Source of the DNA: Cryobacterium luteum
GTDB taxonomy: Bacteria > Actinomycetota > Actinomycetes > Actinomycetales > Microbacteriaceae
Direction of reading: 5' to 3'
NCBI RefSeq assembly: GCF_900110125.1
Contig: NZ_FOCN01000008.1
Location: forward strand, 1 to 64,000
DNA: 64,000 bases
Shown: one piece after another, positions 33,713 to 42,936 of the stretch
Layout: every line of letters begins with the position of its first letter
Numbering within the stretch: position 1 is the stretch's first letter
Notes under the pieces: model-generated
The model's database searches: none
What the model saw: only the letters and a program-made list of their open reading frames with translations
What the model was told of the DNA's origin: nothing
Made by a program: the position numbers and the translations under genes

Positions 33713-34636
33713 CTAAAGGAGCTTTTCCTGGGTCAGCCAGGTTGTTGCGATCTTGTCGGCCGACAGCTGGTCGTTCTTGCTCTGTGAGTTCAGGTCCACG
33801 AGTGTGTCGGCCGTCAGGGCCGCGCTGACCTTGTTCAAAATCGCTGCCGCACTGTCATCCACCTTCTCGGAGACGACAGGCACGACGTTGTCCGGAAAGA
33901 ACAGTCCGTCGGGGTCGGCGAGGGCGACCAGATTGTTGGTCTTGATGTTCGGGTCGGCCGTGTAGATATTGGCGAGCTGGATATCACCGTCGACGAGGGC
34001 CTTAAGGGTCAGCGGTCCGCCGCTGTCTTCAACCGGAACGAAGCCGGCGATGTTGATGCCGTATTTCTCTTTCAGGGCAGTCGGCCCGTAGGGCCGGGTT
34101 TCAAGCTCAGAATTGCCACCCACGGTGATCGGTTCGGTGACCTTGGTGAGCGAGGCAATGTCGGTGAGGCCGTACTGGCTCGCAAAAGCGTCGGTGACGG
34201 TCCAGGAGTTCTGGTCGGAGGCGTCGGCTTTGTCAAGAACCCGCAGGTTGTCGGGCAGGGCGGCCTGCAGCTCGTCGTAGGTCTCGTCGCTGGTACCGCC
34301 GACTGCTTCCTTGTCGAGGGCTTGGAGGAGGCTTCCACTGTACTCGGGGAAGACGTCGATCTTGCCCGCCTCGATGTCGGGCAGGTACACCTCGCGCTGG
34401 CCGATCTGGAACTGCCGGTCGACGGTGAATCCGCCGGCTTCGAGTGCCTGGGAGTAGATCTCTGCGATGATCTCGTTGGAGTAGTACGCCTGAGATCCGA
34501 CCACGATGGTGTCGGCGGCGGCGCTATTCGACGGTTCCGCCAGGGGGTCCCCCGACGCACACCCTGCAAGGGCTACGACGGCCCCAACCGCGACGGCGCC
34601 GATGAGCGTGAGCCGGCCTCTATTCATTGCGAACAT
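33713..34636 (-). CDS. Osmoprotectant ABC transporter substrate-binding lipoprotein
   Basis: A protein of 307 residues. A signal peptide with lipobox LAGC anchors it to the outer face of the membrane. The mature part is of OpuCC/ProX type (TIVVGSQAYYSNEIIAEIY, DVFPEYSGSLLQALD), which binds glycine betaine, choline, carnitine or similar compounds. GGAAGG lies 8 nt before ATG 34636. It is the last gene of a four-gene operon with two permeases and an ATPase. Confidence 0.9.
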   Translation of the reverse strand: MFAMNRGRLTLIGAVAVGAVVALAGCASGDPLAEPSNSAAADTIVVGSQAYYSNEIIAEIYSQALEAGGFTVDRQFQIGQREVYLPDIEAGKIDVFPEYSGSLLQALDKEAVGGTSDETYDELQAALPDNLRVLDKADASDQNSWTVTDAFASQYGLTDIASLTKVTEPITVGGNSELETRPYGPTALKEKYGINIAGFVPVEDSGGPLTLKALVDGDIQLANIYTADPNIKTNNLVALADPDGLFFPDNVVPVVSEKVDDSAAAILNKVSAALTADTLVDLNSQSKNDQLSADKIATTWLTQEKLL

Positions 34637-35375
34637 GACTGTTTCCTTCCTCGATGGTGAGTTCCATCACCGGGCGGGATCGGGATGATCCGCCCGGTAT
34701 GTCTGTGGGGCGCCCCGCCGTGACACCACGGGGAACGACCAATTTTTGTGCGAGGGCGAACAGGCCCTCCAAGACGATCGCGAGCAGGATCACCAAGATG
34801 GAACCGCCGAGCATTTCACCGTAATCGCGAATTCGCAGACCCTCAAAGAGGTAACGACCCAGGCCGAAATCTGCGATGTAGGCGGCGAGAGTGGCCGTGG
34901 CAACCACCTGCAGGGTCGCGGAGCGTAGGCCGCCGATCAGCAGGGGAAGCCCGAGCGGCAGCTCGACCTTGAGCACGATCTGCATCTCGGACATGCCGAC
35001 CGCTCTGGCAGCATCGATAATTTTTCGATCAATGGCTTCGAAGCCGGTGTAGGCGCCGGCCAGAATGGGCGGAATAGCGAGAACGGTCAACGCCACATAC
35101 GGCGCGTTCAGACCGATGCCGACCCAGAGGGCGACGAGGGTGAGCAGTCCCAGGGTGGGAATTGCGCGGAATGCGCCGGAGATGGCCACGGCCAGCCCGC
35201 GACCGCGACCGGTGTGCCCGATGAGGAAGCCGATCGGCACGGCTATCACCGCGGCCACGACAAGGGTCACCAGAGTGAACAGCAAGTGTTGAGCCAGGCG
35301 CGTGGGAATTCCACCGGCTCCGACCCAGTGCGCGGGGTCGAGCAGCCAGGCCAGCGTTTCGGTGAGAAAAGTCAC
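34620..35375 (-). CDS. Osmoprotectant ABC transporter permease (second)
   Basis: A membrane protein of 251 residues with about five to six helices and the permease loop around EAIDRKIIDAARAVGMSE and LPLGLPLLIGGLRSAT. It forms a heterodimer with the permease encoded upstream. GTG 35375 overlaps that gene's stop (GTGA); frames reaching further upstream give unlikely Arg-rich protein. The stop overlaps the lipoprotein gene by 17 bp. Confidence 0.9.
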   Translation of the reverse strand: MTFLTETLAWLLDPAHWVGAGGIPTRLAQHLLFTLVTLVVAAVIAVPIGFLIGHTGRGRGLAVAISGAFRAIPTLGLLTLVALWVGIGLNAPYVALTVLAIPPILAGAYTGFEAIDRKIIDAARAVGMSEMQIVLKVELPLGLPLLIGGLRSATLQVVATATLAAYIADFGLGRYLFEGLRIRDYGEMLGGSILVILLAIVLEGLFALAQKLVVPRGVTAGRPTDIPGGSSRSRPVMELTIEEGNSHVRNE

Positions 35376-36058
35376 GCCGCAACCTCCCTGATGACGGGGG
35401 CGGGGCGGGCAGTGACGCCGATCGCGCTGCGCCGGGTCCACGGCATCAGCAGGCGTCCGAGCAGCACAAGCGCCGCGTCCAGGGCGAGGGCGAGCAGCAC
35501 GGTGGCGACGATGCCCACGATGATCTCCGCCTCAATTCCGCGCTGGAAGCCGTCGGTGAACAGGCTGCCGAGGCTCTGCGCGCCGATCACGGCACCGACG
35601 GTGGCGAGGCTCACGGTGCTGACTGCCACAACGCGCAGACCGGCCAGTAACACGGGGCCGGCCAGAGGCAACTCGACCCGCCAGAAGGAGGACCAGCCCG
35701 AGAAGCCGACGGCCGTCGCGGACTGGCGCACGTCCCGGTCGACGGAACCGAGCCCATCGGCTACCACCCGCACCATCAGGGCAACCCCATACAGGGTGAG
35801 TGCGATGATCAGGTTCAGCGGTGAGCGGATGCTGGTGCCCACGATAAAGGGCAGCACGATGAACAAGGGCAGCGACGGAATTGCATAGAGCAACCCGACC
35901 GTGGTGAGGATGACCGCGCGACTCGACCGGTAGCGATACGCCAGCCAGCCGAACGGAAGCGCGATCACGAAGCTCAGGATGATCGAGGGCACGCTGAGGA
36001 TGAGGTGATCGAACGTGCGATCCCAAATGAGGTCCAGGTTCGACCAGATCCAGGTCAC
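35372..36058 (-). CDS. Osmoprotectant ABC transporter permease (first)
   Basis: A membrane protein of 228 residues (DHLILSVPSIILSFVIALP at the N-terminus). The loop GSVDRDVRQSATAVGFSGW is where the ATPase couples. It is the OpuCB-type partner of the next permease. The start is GTG 36058 in a GTGA overlap with the ATPase gene, so all four genes are translationally coupled. Confidence 0.9.
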   Translation of the reverse strand: MTWIWSNLDLIWDRTFDHLILSVPSIILSFVIALPFGWLAYRYRSSRAVILTTVGLLYAIPSLPLFIVLPFIVGTSIRSPLNLIIALTLYGVALMVRVVADGLGSVDRDVRQSATAVGFSGWSSFWRVELPLAGPVLLAGLRVVAVSTVSLATVGAVIGAQSLGSLFTDGFQRGIEAEIIVGIVATVLLALALDAALVLLGRLLMPWTRRSAIGVTARPAPVIREVAA

Positions 36059-36957
36059 CGCGAATCCCCACCCTGCACCGAAGCACCCGGTCCGCGCGGA
36101 CCGGCCCTTGACTCGGAACCCGATGCAGTCGCTGCCGTTGATTGTGATGCGACGAGGACCCCGGCCAGGCGCCCGGTTTCGTCGACGACAATGTTGCCAT
36201 TGCCGTGGTTTTCGACGTGCAGGGAGCGTTTGCCACGCTCGGCGCCGACGAAGGTAGAGACAAAATCGTCGATCGGGTTCGCGAGAATTTGTGCCGGGGA
36301 GCCGACCTGGGCAACCTTGCCCCCGGTGCGCAGGATGACCACCTGGTCGCCGAGCAGGAAGGCTTCGTCGATGTCGTGGGTGACGAAGACCACGGTCTTG
36401 CCGAGTTCGCGTTGCAGCCGCAGCAGCTCCTGCTGAAGTTCGGCGCGCACGATCGGATCCACCGCACCGAATGGCTCGTCCATGAGCAGAATATTGGGGT
36501 TGACGGCGAGCCCGCGAGCCACGCCGACTCGTTGCTGCTGACCGCCCGATAGCTGGCTCGGATAGCGCTCAGCGAGAGATCGGTCGAGACCGACCGTGTC
36601 GAGCAGCGCGAGCGCTTGCTCGCGGGCCTTCTTCCTGGGCATTCCCCGCAGCATGGGGACGGTAGCGACGTTGTCGACGACCTTGCGGTGGGGAAGCAGC
36701 CCCGAGTTCTGCATGACGTAGCCGATGCTTCGCCGCAGCTTGACCGGCTCCAGGGTGCCGATGTCGGCCCCGTCGATGTCAATGGAGCCGCTCGTCGGGT
36801 CAACCATGCGGTTGATCATTCTCAGCAGCGTCGTCTTTCCCGACCCGGAGGTACCCACGAACACGGTGGTCTTGTGCGAGGGCACCACGAGGCTGAAGTC
36901 GTCCACGGCGATGGTGCCGTCGGGGAAACGTTTGGTCACCGAGTGGAATTCGATCAT
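36055..36957 (-). CDS. Osmoprotectant ABC transporter ATP-binding protein
   Basis: A protein of 300 residues. Walker A is GTSGSGKTT, the signature is LSGGQQQRVGVARGL, Walker B is ILLMDEPFGAVD, and the switch His is in VVFVTHDIDEA. After the ATPase there is a short tail (VVDETGRLAGVLVAS) that looks like a partial CBS-type regulatory region, shorter than in OpuCA proteins that sense ionic strength. It is the first gene of the operon. No typical SD is seen before ATG 36957. Confidence 0.92.
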   Translation of the reverse strand: MIEFHSVTKRFPDGTIAVDDFSLVVPSHKTTVFVGTSGSGKTTLLRMINRMVDPTSGSIDIDGADIGTLEPVKLRRSIGYVMQNSGLLPHRKVVDNVATVPMLRGMPRKKAREQALALLDTVGLDRSLAERYPSQLSGGQQQRVGVARGLAVNPNILLMDEPFGAVDPIVRAELQQELLRLQRELGKTVVFVTHDIDEAFLLGDQVVILRTGGKVAQVGSPAQILANPIDDFVSTFVGAERGKRSLHVENHGNGNIVVDETGRLAGVLVASQSTAATASGSESRAGPRGPGASVQGGDSR

Positions 36958-37095
36958 CCTGGTGGCGCGCTCCTCGGGTCGGGTCGGGTCAACACACAGC
37001 AGATGCTAACCCAATCACTATTCGCGGCGACAGGCAAAACAGATTGCGCAAAAAGATTTATCCAGCAGCGAACACAGCCCTCCACCGACGAGAAA

Positions 37096-37122
37096 GCCGG
37101 GCACCCCGGTGGGGCGCCCGGC
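37096..37122 (-). terminator. Probable terminator of the TetR gene
   Basis: The stem GCCGGGC (37096-37102) with GCCCGGC (37116-37122) is continued by an inner CCCC/GGGG stem. It starts about 13 nt past the TetR stop, and the minus-strand transcript then runs into a TTTCTC stretch. Confidence 0.6.
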
Positions 37123-37134
37123 GGTGAGCGATGA

Positions 37135-37812
37135 TCAGGAGGCGGCGGCGAGAAGGCCCAGGGCGTGCGGGCTGTAGAACCCGTCGAGGTAGTTGCGCAG
37201 CACGAGACGGCACTCGGCGATGAACCGCTCCTCACCGACCGGGTCGGTGTGAAAGGCCCGGGCAAGCAGGGCGTCCGCCATTTCAACGGCGACTTCGAGG
37301 CGGAAGATCAGTTCGTCGCCGGCCGGCAGGTCGAACTCGTTCACGAGGACATCAGCGAGGCGACGCGCGAAGAAGTCGGCATCCGCTACAGCGTCGGCGC
37401 TGGGAGCGCCATCCCGGTCGTCGAAGTTGACGATGCGAAAGCCCGGTTCGGAGCGGTACAGGCCGACGAAAGCCGTCACGACACAGTCCACCGCGTCCCA
37501 CCAGGAGGTGAGGGAGCTCGAGCCGAGTTCGTCGACGACGCGCTGGCGAAAGCGCACCACGGCACGCTCGTGCAGGGCGTGTAAAACGGCGACCCGGTCG
37601 GGGTAATAGCGGTACACCGTACCGATGGACGCACCGGCACGTTCCGCGATCATCGCGGTCGTGATGCGGTCAAAACCGACCTCGTCCACGACGGCGGCAG
37701 CCGCATCGAGCAGACCGGACAGACGTGCAGCGCTGCGCTGCTGAATCGGCTCGGTGCGCACCTGCTGCAGTGCTGCACCGGTCTCTTCACCCAATAGGCC
37801 ACCAAGCGACAT
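37135..37812 (-). CDS. TetR-family transcriptional regulator
   Basis: A protein of 225 residues. The N-terminal helix-turn-helix is typical: RLSGLLDAAAAVVDEVGFDR, ITTAMIAERAGASIGTVYRYY. The C-terminal ligand domain has FVGLYRSEPGFRIVNFDDRDG. AAGGGGG lies just before ATG 37812. The neighbouring osmoprotectant operon in the same direction and the divergent phosphatase gene are possible targets; the ligand is unknown. Confidence 0.92.
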   Translation of the reverse strand: MSLGGLLGEETGAALQQVRTEPIQQRSAARLSGLLDAAAAVVDEVGFDRITTAMIAERAGASIGTVYRYYPDRVAVLHALHERAVVRFRQRVVDELGSSSLTSWWDAVDCVVTAFVGLYRSEPGFRIVNFDDRDGAPSADAVADADFFARRLADVLVNEFDLPAGDELIFRLEVAVEMADALLARAFHTDPVGEERFIAECRLVLRNYLDGFYSPHALGLLAAAS

Positions 37813-37908
37813 TTATCCCCCTTGAAGATACGTCACCATCCTACGGGGTAAAACCCCAATCCCACGGGGCTGATCGGGGGATGCACAGCAACGTGGCAGA
37901 ATGAAGGA

Positions 37909-38982
37909 GTGCCAGAGTCTCCAGACGCCACGCCGCGTGCTCCCAGTCCCGAGCGAATCATGCACCGCGCGGCCCGCATCGAAGACTGGCTGCATGACCG
38001 CCGTGAGCATTCCGCCCGCCGCCGCGGATACCAGCCGACCGTCATTCCCTACACCGGCTACGGCTCGACCGCCTGGGTGCGCATCCTCTGTCGGGTACTC
38101 CTGGCCAAGCCCGAAAAGCCCTCGAAACGTCAGAAGCGGCCCCGAGCGGATGGCCGTGACGCCGGCATTCGTGGATGGCGCAGCTTCACCAGCGTTCCGG
38201 TCAACGACGTGACCGTCACCATCGAGATCGGCGGCCAGACCCATCGCGTGCAGGCGGATCGGGGCGGGGTCGTCGACACCGTCGTTTTGGTGTCACTGCC
38301 GGCCGGGTGGCACGCTGCCCAGCTGCACACCGAATCCTCAGCCGTCGTCGAAGCGCCCCTCTTCATCGTGGCACCCACGATCGGCTACGGTATCGTCTCC
38401 GACGTCGACGACACCGTGATGGTCACCACACTTCCCCGCCCGCTCCTCGCCGCCTGGAACACCTTCGTGCTCGACGAGCATGCCAGGGTACCGACGCCCG
38501 GCATGGCTGTCTTTCTGGAACGACTGGCGTCGAACACGCCGGGAGCCCCGGTGATCTACCTCTCCACCGGTGCCTGGAACGTGGCCCCGACACTGTCGCG
38601 CTTTCTCTCCCGCAACCTCTACCCGGCCGGGGCGCTGCTGCTGACCGACTGGGGCCCCACCCACGACCGCTGGTTCCGCAGCGGAAGCGCCCACAAACGG
38701 GATAACCTGCGCCGGCTCGCCGAACAATTTCCGAACATGCGCTGGATTCTCATCGGCGACGACGGCCAGCACGACGAAGCCATTTACAGCGACTTCCAGC
38801 GTGACTATCCGGGCAGCGTCGCGGCCGTGGCCATCCGCCAGCTGTCCCCGAGCGAAGCAGTGCTCGCCGGCGGGCGCTCACGCGACGCCGTGCTGATCGA
38901 GGGCGGCCCTGAGGCACCGTGGGTCTACGGTCCAGACGGATCGAGCCTCGCCAACCAACTCGCCGAGCACGGTCTGCTGTAA
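37909..38982 (+). CDS. App1-type (DUF2183) phosphatase-domain protein
   Basis: A protein of 357 residues. The HAD-like DxDxT motif is in GIVSDVDDTVMVTTLPRP and a second acidic motif in ILIGDDGQHDEAIY. This is the layout of the App1/DUF2183 family; the yeast member is a phosphatidate phosphatase. The first 130 residues form a beta-rich domain. The start is uncertain: GTG 37909 has AAGGA directly against it, and ATG 37960 (MHRAARIEDW) also fits. Confidence 0.85.
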   Translation: MPESPDATPRAPSPERIMHRAARIEDWLHDRREHSARRRGYQPTVIPYTGYGSTAWVRILCRVLLAKPEKPSKRQKRPRADGRDAGIRGWRSFTSVPVNDVTVTIEIGGQTHRVQADRGGVVDTVVLVSLPAGWHAAQLHTESSAVVEAPLFIVAPTIGYGIVSDVDDTVMVTTLPRPLLAAWNTFVLDEHARVPTPGMAVFLERLASNTPGAPVIYLSTGAWNVAPTLSRFLSRNLYPAGALLLTDWGPTHDRWFRSGSAHKRDNLRRLAEQFPNMRWILIGDDGQHDEAIYSDFQRDYPGSVAAVAIRQLSPSEAVLAGGRSRDAVLIEGGPEAPWVYGPDGSSLANQLAEHGLL

Positions 38983-39023
38983 GCCCGGTCGCCTGTACAC
39001 CAGAGACCAATCCCGGGGCTGCG

Positions 39024-39833
39024 TCAGCCCGCGGTGCTCTGCTCCATGCTCATGCGTCGAAGGACCAGGTTCTCGACCACCTGGGCCAGGCCGTAGAGGG
39101 CGAGGGAGACGATGGTGATCACCACGACGGATGCCCACACCTCGGAATTCTGCACCTTCGCGACAGCGGCGACGATGGAGTTTCCGAGTCCCTGGCCGGT
39201 CGTGAGCCACTCGGCCAGCAGCGCCCCGGTGATCGCCCCCGGCACCGAGATCTTCACCGCGGCGAAGAAGGATGGCAGCGAACTCGGCAGCGCGACCTTG
39301 CGCAGTGTCGTGAACGCGCTGCCGCCGTAGACGGTGATCACGTCGCCGATCTGCGGTGAACTCGAACGCAGCCCGAACGCGATGTTCACGAGTGCCGGGA
39401 ACAACACGACGATAGCCCCCATCACCACGGCTGTCGTGAGGCCGCGTCCGGTGATGAGGCTGATGATCGGCACGAGGGCCACGAGCGGCACCGATCGCAG
39501 CAGCAGGGCGATGGGCATGAGGGCGTGCTCGATGCCCCGCGACAGCGTGAACAGCACGGCGAGGAGCAGGGCGCAGGTGAGACCGGCCACGAAACCGAGA
39601 AAAGCGTCGCCGAGGGTCACCACGAGGTTGCCCAGGATGAGGGCCCGATTGTCGGCGGCATCGGGGACCGTCACGAGCCAGGTCCACACGTCGAGGGGTC
39701 CCTTGGCCAGGAACGGCGAAATGTCGAGCAGCAGGAGCAGGCCCTGCCAGGCGACCAGAACCAGCACCAGGGTGATGAGTCCGGTTCGCAGGCCGCGCGC
39801 GACCGTTATGAGAGCTATCCGGGTAAAGCTCAT
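39024..39833 (-). CDS. ABC transporter permease of an NMT1/THI5-type system (second)
   Basis: A membrane protein of 269 residues. N-terminal helices (LITLVLVLVAWQGLLLLLD) and the coupling loop VYGGSAFTTLRKVALPSSLP mark a BPD-type permease of the SsuC/TauC/ThiX class. ATG 39833 overlaps the stop of the upstream permease (ATGA). It is the last gene of the operon; a GGGCTG/CAGCCC stem at its stop codon may be a bidirectional terminator with the convergent App1-type gene. Confidence 0.9.
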   Translation of the reverse strand: MSFTRIALITVARGLRTGLITLVLVLVAWQGLLLLLDISPFLAKGPLDVWTWLVTVPDAADNRALILGNLVVTLGDAFLGFVAGLTCALLLAVLFTLSRGIEHALMPIALLLRSVPLVALVPIISLITGRGLTTAVVMGAIVVLFPALVNIAFGLRSSSPQIGDVITVYGGSAFTTLRKVALPSSLPSFFAAVKISVPGAITGALLAEWLTTGQGLGNSIVAAVAKVQNSEVWASVVVITIVSLALYGLAQVVENLVLRRMSMEQSTAG

Positions 39834-40642
39834 CGATTGTTCCGTCCGGTCGTCCACGGTGTCGCGAACCGCAGCACGACGGCGAAGATCGCGTAGCCGA
39901 GCCCCGCGGTGACGCCGGCGACGAGCGCGAGGCTCCACACGCGGTCCACGTTGGCCGTTGACCCGGCCACGAGCATGGCGATGCCCAGCCCGCGGCTGAC
40001 CCCGCCGAGGTACTCCCCCAGGATGGCCCCGATGAAGGCGGCCGGCGCGGCGACCTGCAGGGCGGTCAGCACACTGGGCAGCCCGGCGATGAGGCGCACC
40101 TTGCGCAGTTGGGTGAATCTGCTGCCGCCGTAGACGGTGATGAGGTCGAGGCTGGCGGCATCCGCTGCCTTGAGGCCGACGAGCGACCCGATGACCGTGG
40201 TGAAGAACACCGATATGGCGGCAAGAAAGACCGCCGTTCCGGCCGGGTCGCCCGCGCTCGGCGCCCCGATCACGATGTAGGCGATCGGGCCGATTGCCAC
40301 GATCGGAATGCAATAGGTGATGACGGCGACCTGCATCGCAATCTTTTCGATGCGTGGCAGCAGCAGAACGAGCGCGGCGAGGGCCAGTGCCAACCCGTTA
40401 CCCCAGGCGAAGCCGATGAGCGCTTCCAGTATGGTGACGCTGACGTGGGGCAGGTAGAACGCCGGCCCGTCGCTGACGAGCTGCACGAGCACATCGAGCG
40501 GGGTCGGTACCGCGCCGCCGGGCATCGAGCCGACGTCGGCGAACACGGTGACGGCTCCGATCCACCACAGGGCCACGACGATCGCGGCCCCGATCAGGCC
40601 GGTCGCCCAGGCGGGCAGGGCGCGCAGCTGATTGCGGATCAC
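39830..40642 (-). CDS. ABC transporter permease of an NMT1/THI5-type system (first)
   Basis: A protein of 270 residues with the same fold and the loop [21 protein letters not shown]. The pair of permeases would form a heterodimer, whereas most SsuC/TauC systems use one permease twice. ATG 40642 overlaps the ATPase stop (ATGA). The substrate cannot be read from sequence. Confidence 0.9.
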   Translation of the reverse strand: MIRNQLRALPAWATGLIGAAIVVALWWIGAVTVFADVGSMPGGAVPTPLDVLVQLVSDGPAFYLPHVSVTILEALIGFAWGNGLALALAALVLLLPRIEKIAMQVAVITYCIPIVAIGPIAYIVIGAPSAGDPAGTAVFLAAISVFFTTVIGSLVGLKAADAASLDLITVYGGSRFTQLRKVRLIAGLPSVLTALQVAAPAAFIGAILGEYLGGVSRGLGIAMLVAGSTANVDRVWSLALVAGVTAGLGYAIFAVVLRFATPWTTGRNNR

Positions 40643-41484
40643 CGGTCGTCGCCCGAGGCGGCGGCATCGCTGAACAGCAGGTCGGAGGCGCGGTCGTGCA
40701 GGGCGTGGAATTCGGGTGACCGCATCATCTCGGGCAGCCGGGGCCGCGGGAGGTCGACGTCGATGACTTCCTTGACCCGGCCGGGGCGGGCGCTCATGAC
40801 CGCGACGTGGTCGGAGAGGAAGATGGCCTCGGCGATGCCGTGGGTGACCATGAGGGTCGTGGCGGGCTTCTGCGTCCAGATACGCAGCAGCTCGAGGTTG
40901 AGCCGCTGCCTGGTCATATCGTCGAGGGCGCCGAAGGGTTCGTCGAGCAGCAGCACCGAGGGCTTGAGTACGAGTGACCTGGCAATCGACACCCGTTGCT
41001 TCATGCCGCCGGACAGCTGGGCGGGCTTGGCCTTCTCGAATCCCTGCAGGCCGACGAGGGCGATCAGTTCATCGATGTACGCCTCGTCGACGGGAACGCG
41101 GGCGACCTCGAACGGGAGGCGGATGTTGGCGCGCACACTGCGCCAGGGCAGCAGGGCGGAGTCTTGAAAGGCGATGCCGAGCTGATGTCCCTGCCGCAGT
41201 TGCTGCGGGCTCTTGCCATCGACCCGGGTGGTGCCGCTCGTAGGCGCTTCCAGGCCGGCCAGAATGCGCAGGATGGTGGATTTGCCGCAGCCGGACGGCC
41301 CGAGGAGCGACAGGAAGCTGCCCTTGTCGGTGTGCAGGTTGGCGTTGTCGAGGGCGACGACCTCTTTGCGCCCCACCGGGAACACCTTGTGCAACCCGGA
41401 GATGTGCAGACCCGTGCCACCGGTCTGGCCAGCGGTGTCCTGGTCGACCACCGCGTCGCGAACGCCGGCATCAGTACTACTCAC
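40639..41484 (-). CDS. ABC transporter ATP-binding protein of the NMT1/THI5-type system
   Basis: A protein of 281 residues. Walker A is GPSGCGKST, the signature is [15 protein letters not shown], and Walker B is [16 protein letters not shown]. It is of the SsuB/TauB class. It is separated from the substrate-binding gene by a 128-nt gap holding a very strong hairpin (41552-41600), which may lower its expression relative to the binding protein. Confidence 0.92.
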   Translation of the reverse strand: MSSTDAGVRDAVVDQDTAGQTGGTGLHISGLHKVFPVGRKEVVALDNANLHTDKGSFLSLLGPSGCGKSTILRILAGLEAPTSGTTRVDGKSPQQLRQGHQLGIAFQDSALLPWRSVRANIRLPFEVARVPVDEAYIDELIALVGLQGFEKAKPAQLSGGMKQRVSIARSLVLKPSVLLLDEPFGALDDMTRQRLNLELLRIWTQKPATTLMVTHGIAEAIFLSDHVAVMSARPGRVKEVIDVDLPRPRLPEMMRSPEFHALHDRASDLLFSDAAASGDDR

Positions 41485-41551
41485 GTGGTTCGCTCCTCAG
41501 CGCTGGCGGGTCTGCGGGAATATTTTTGGGCAGGTGACCAGTTTAGGTTCC

Positions 41552-41600
41552 GGCCGGGCATCCGCTGGAACGCTCGAGGCGTTCCAGCGGATGCCCGGCC
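41552..41600 (-). terminator. 22-bp perfect stem-loop between binding-protein and ATPase genes
   Basis: The arms 41552-41573 and 41579-41600 are perfect complements around the 5-nt loop TCGAG. Each arm contains the over-represented word AGCGGATGC/GCATCCGCT. The hairpin is 12 nt past the stop of the substrate-binding gene. No T-run follows, so it may be a partial terminator or a 3' stabiliser of the upstream message rather than a full stop. Confidence 0.65.
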
Positions 41601-41612
41601 AGGGTTCTGCTG

Positions 41613-42695
41613 CTACTTGCTGTAGGCGAGCAGGTCGGGGTTTTCGGCATAGACCTCGTCGAGCAGGGTCATGTCGAACAGCTGGCTGGCCGTGATCGTG
41701 AGGCCGGTCGCTGCGAGCGTGTCGATGCTCTGCTGCTGCAGCTCGGAGCTGATCGAGAACAGTCCGTTGGCGAGCGTGTCTGCGCTCACGACGAGATCGA
41801 CGGACTGGATCTCGGCCTGGCGGGTCTCCTTCTCGATCGTGAGGTCGAAGGTGGGCCCGTAGGTGTCAACCGTGAGTTTGGCGGCGGCTTCGGGGTCGTT
41901 GATCGCGTCGGTCCACCCGCGAATCTCGGCCACCAGCAGGGCCTTGAGCTTATCCCGGTCGTTTTCGATCGCGTCGTCGGTGACCGTGAGGGTCTCGGCC
42001 ACGAAGGGCAGGCCGAAGTCGGCCAGCGGCAGGTTGACCGGGTCGAGTCCGAGCAGTTCCGCGTCGATGGATTCATTGGTGAGGTAGGAGAACCAGCCGT
42101 CGACCTCCCCGTTGAACAGTGGGGTCGGGTCGTACTGCACCGGAAGGGTGGTCAGTGAGTCCTCATCGATGTCGTTGATCTCGAGGAAGGCCTCCCAGAG
42201 GCTGAGGTTGCTGGCCTGCACGCCGATGGTCTTGCCCTTCAGATCGTCGAGGGCCGCGATGTTGCCCTTATCGGCCAGCGAAAGAATGGTGAAAGGGTTC
42301 TTCTGGTAGGTCGCACCGATGATCTTCAACGGGGCACCCTCATTGGCGATGATGGTGCCGGTCGAGATTGCGTTGCCGATACCCATGTCGACGTTGCCCG
42401 AGATGACCGCAGCTTCGATCGAGGCGGGCCCTTCGATCATGTCGACGGAGTCGAAGCCGGCCTCGGTGAAGTATCCGTTCTCGTCGGCGAGGTATTCGCC
42501 CATGAACTCGGCGTTTTTGATCCAGCTGAACTGAACGCTCGCATCCCCGAATGATGCGGCTTCGTTTGCCCCGGCCTCTTCCGTGTCGCTGCCCGCGCAC
42601 GCGGCCAGGGAGAGCGTCAGGACGGCTGCGATAGCGACGCCGCGCACCACCCGGGTCGCCGATCGACGACTGAACAAGCCTCTGGATGGTGTCAT
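41613..42695 (-). CDS. NMT1/THI5-like substrate-binding lipoprotein
   Basis: A protein of 360 residues. The signal peptide ends in lipobox LAAC. The mature part is VQFSWIKNAEFMGEYLADENG, GYFTEAGFDSVDMIEGPAS and MGIGNAISTGTII, the NMT1/THI5/SsuA-like fold that binds thiamine precursors, sulfonates, nitrate-like or aromatic compounds. ATG 42695 gives a proper signal peptide; frames reaching further upstream give unlikely protein. I looked upstream for a TPP riboswitch and saw none, so thiamine precursor uptake is not supported. Confidence 0.9.
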   Translation of the reverse strand: MTPSRGLFSRRSATRVVRGVAIAAVLTLSLAACAGSDTEEAGANEAASFGDASVQFSWIKNAEFMGEYLADENGYFTEAGFDSVDMIEGPASIEAAVISGNVDMGIGNAISTGTIIANEGAPLKIIGATYQKNPFTILSLADKGNIAALDDLKGKTIGVQASNLSLWEAFLEINDIDEDSLTTLPVQYDPTPLFNGEVDGWFSYLTNESIDAELLGLDPVNLPLADFGLPFVAETLTVTDDAIENDRDKLKALLVAEIRGWTDAINDPEAAAKLTVDTYGPTFDLTIEKETRQAEIQSVDLVVSADTLANGLFSISSELQQQSIDTLAATGLTITASQLFDMTLLDEVYAENPDLLAYSK

Positions 42696-42936
42696 TGCGG
42701 GATTCCTCTCGTGCGTGCACGGCGCTGCGGGGATGCAGCTGCTGTGGGGGGTGAACCGCCGGTCTGCGGATGCTGTCGAGCCGTACGACGGGCCCGGAAG
42801 TGGCAGTTTAGGCGTGGCATGTATCGGTTCCAGTTCGACTTTGTTTCGAACGGATGTCCAGAATGGGAGGGAACCCTCCGCTGACGGCATGCGCAGCTCG
42901 GCCGGCCTGCAGCCCGGTGGCTCGTGGCCGGATTCG

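Noticed and set aside
42696-42936. TPP riboswitch before the NMT1/THI5-type binding protein
   Set aside because: The conserved CTGAGA and ACCTGAxxxGG elements were not found on either strand.
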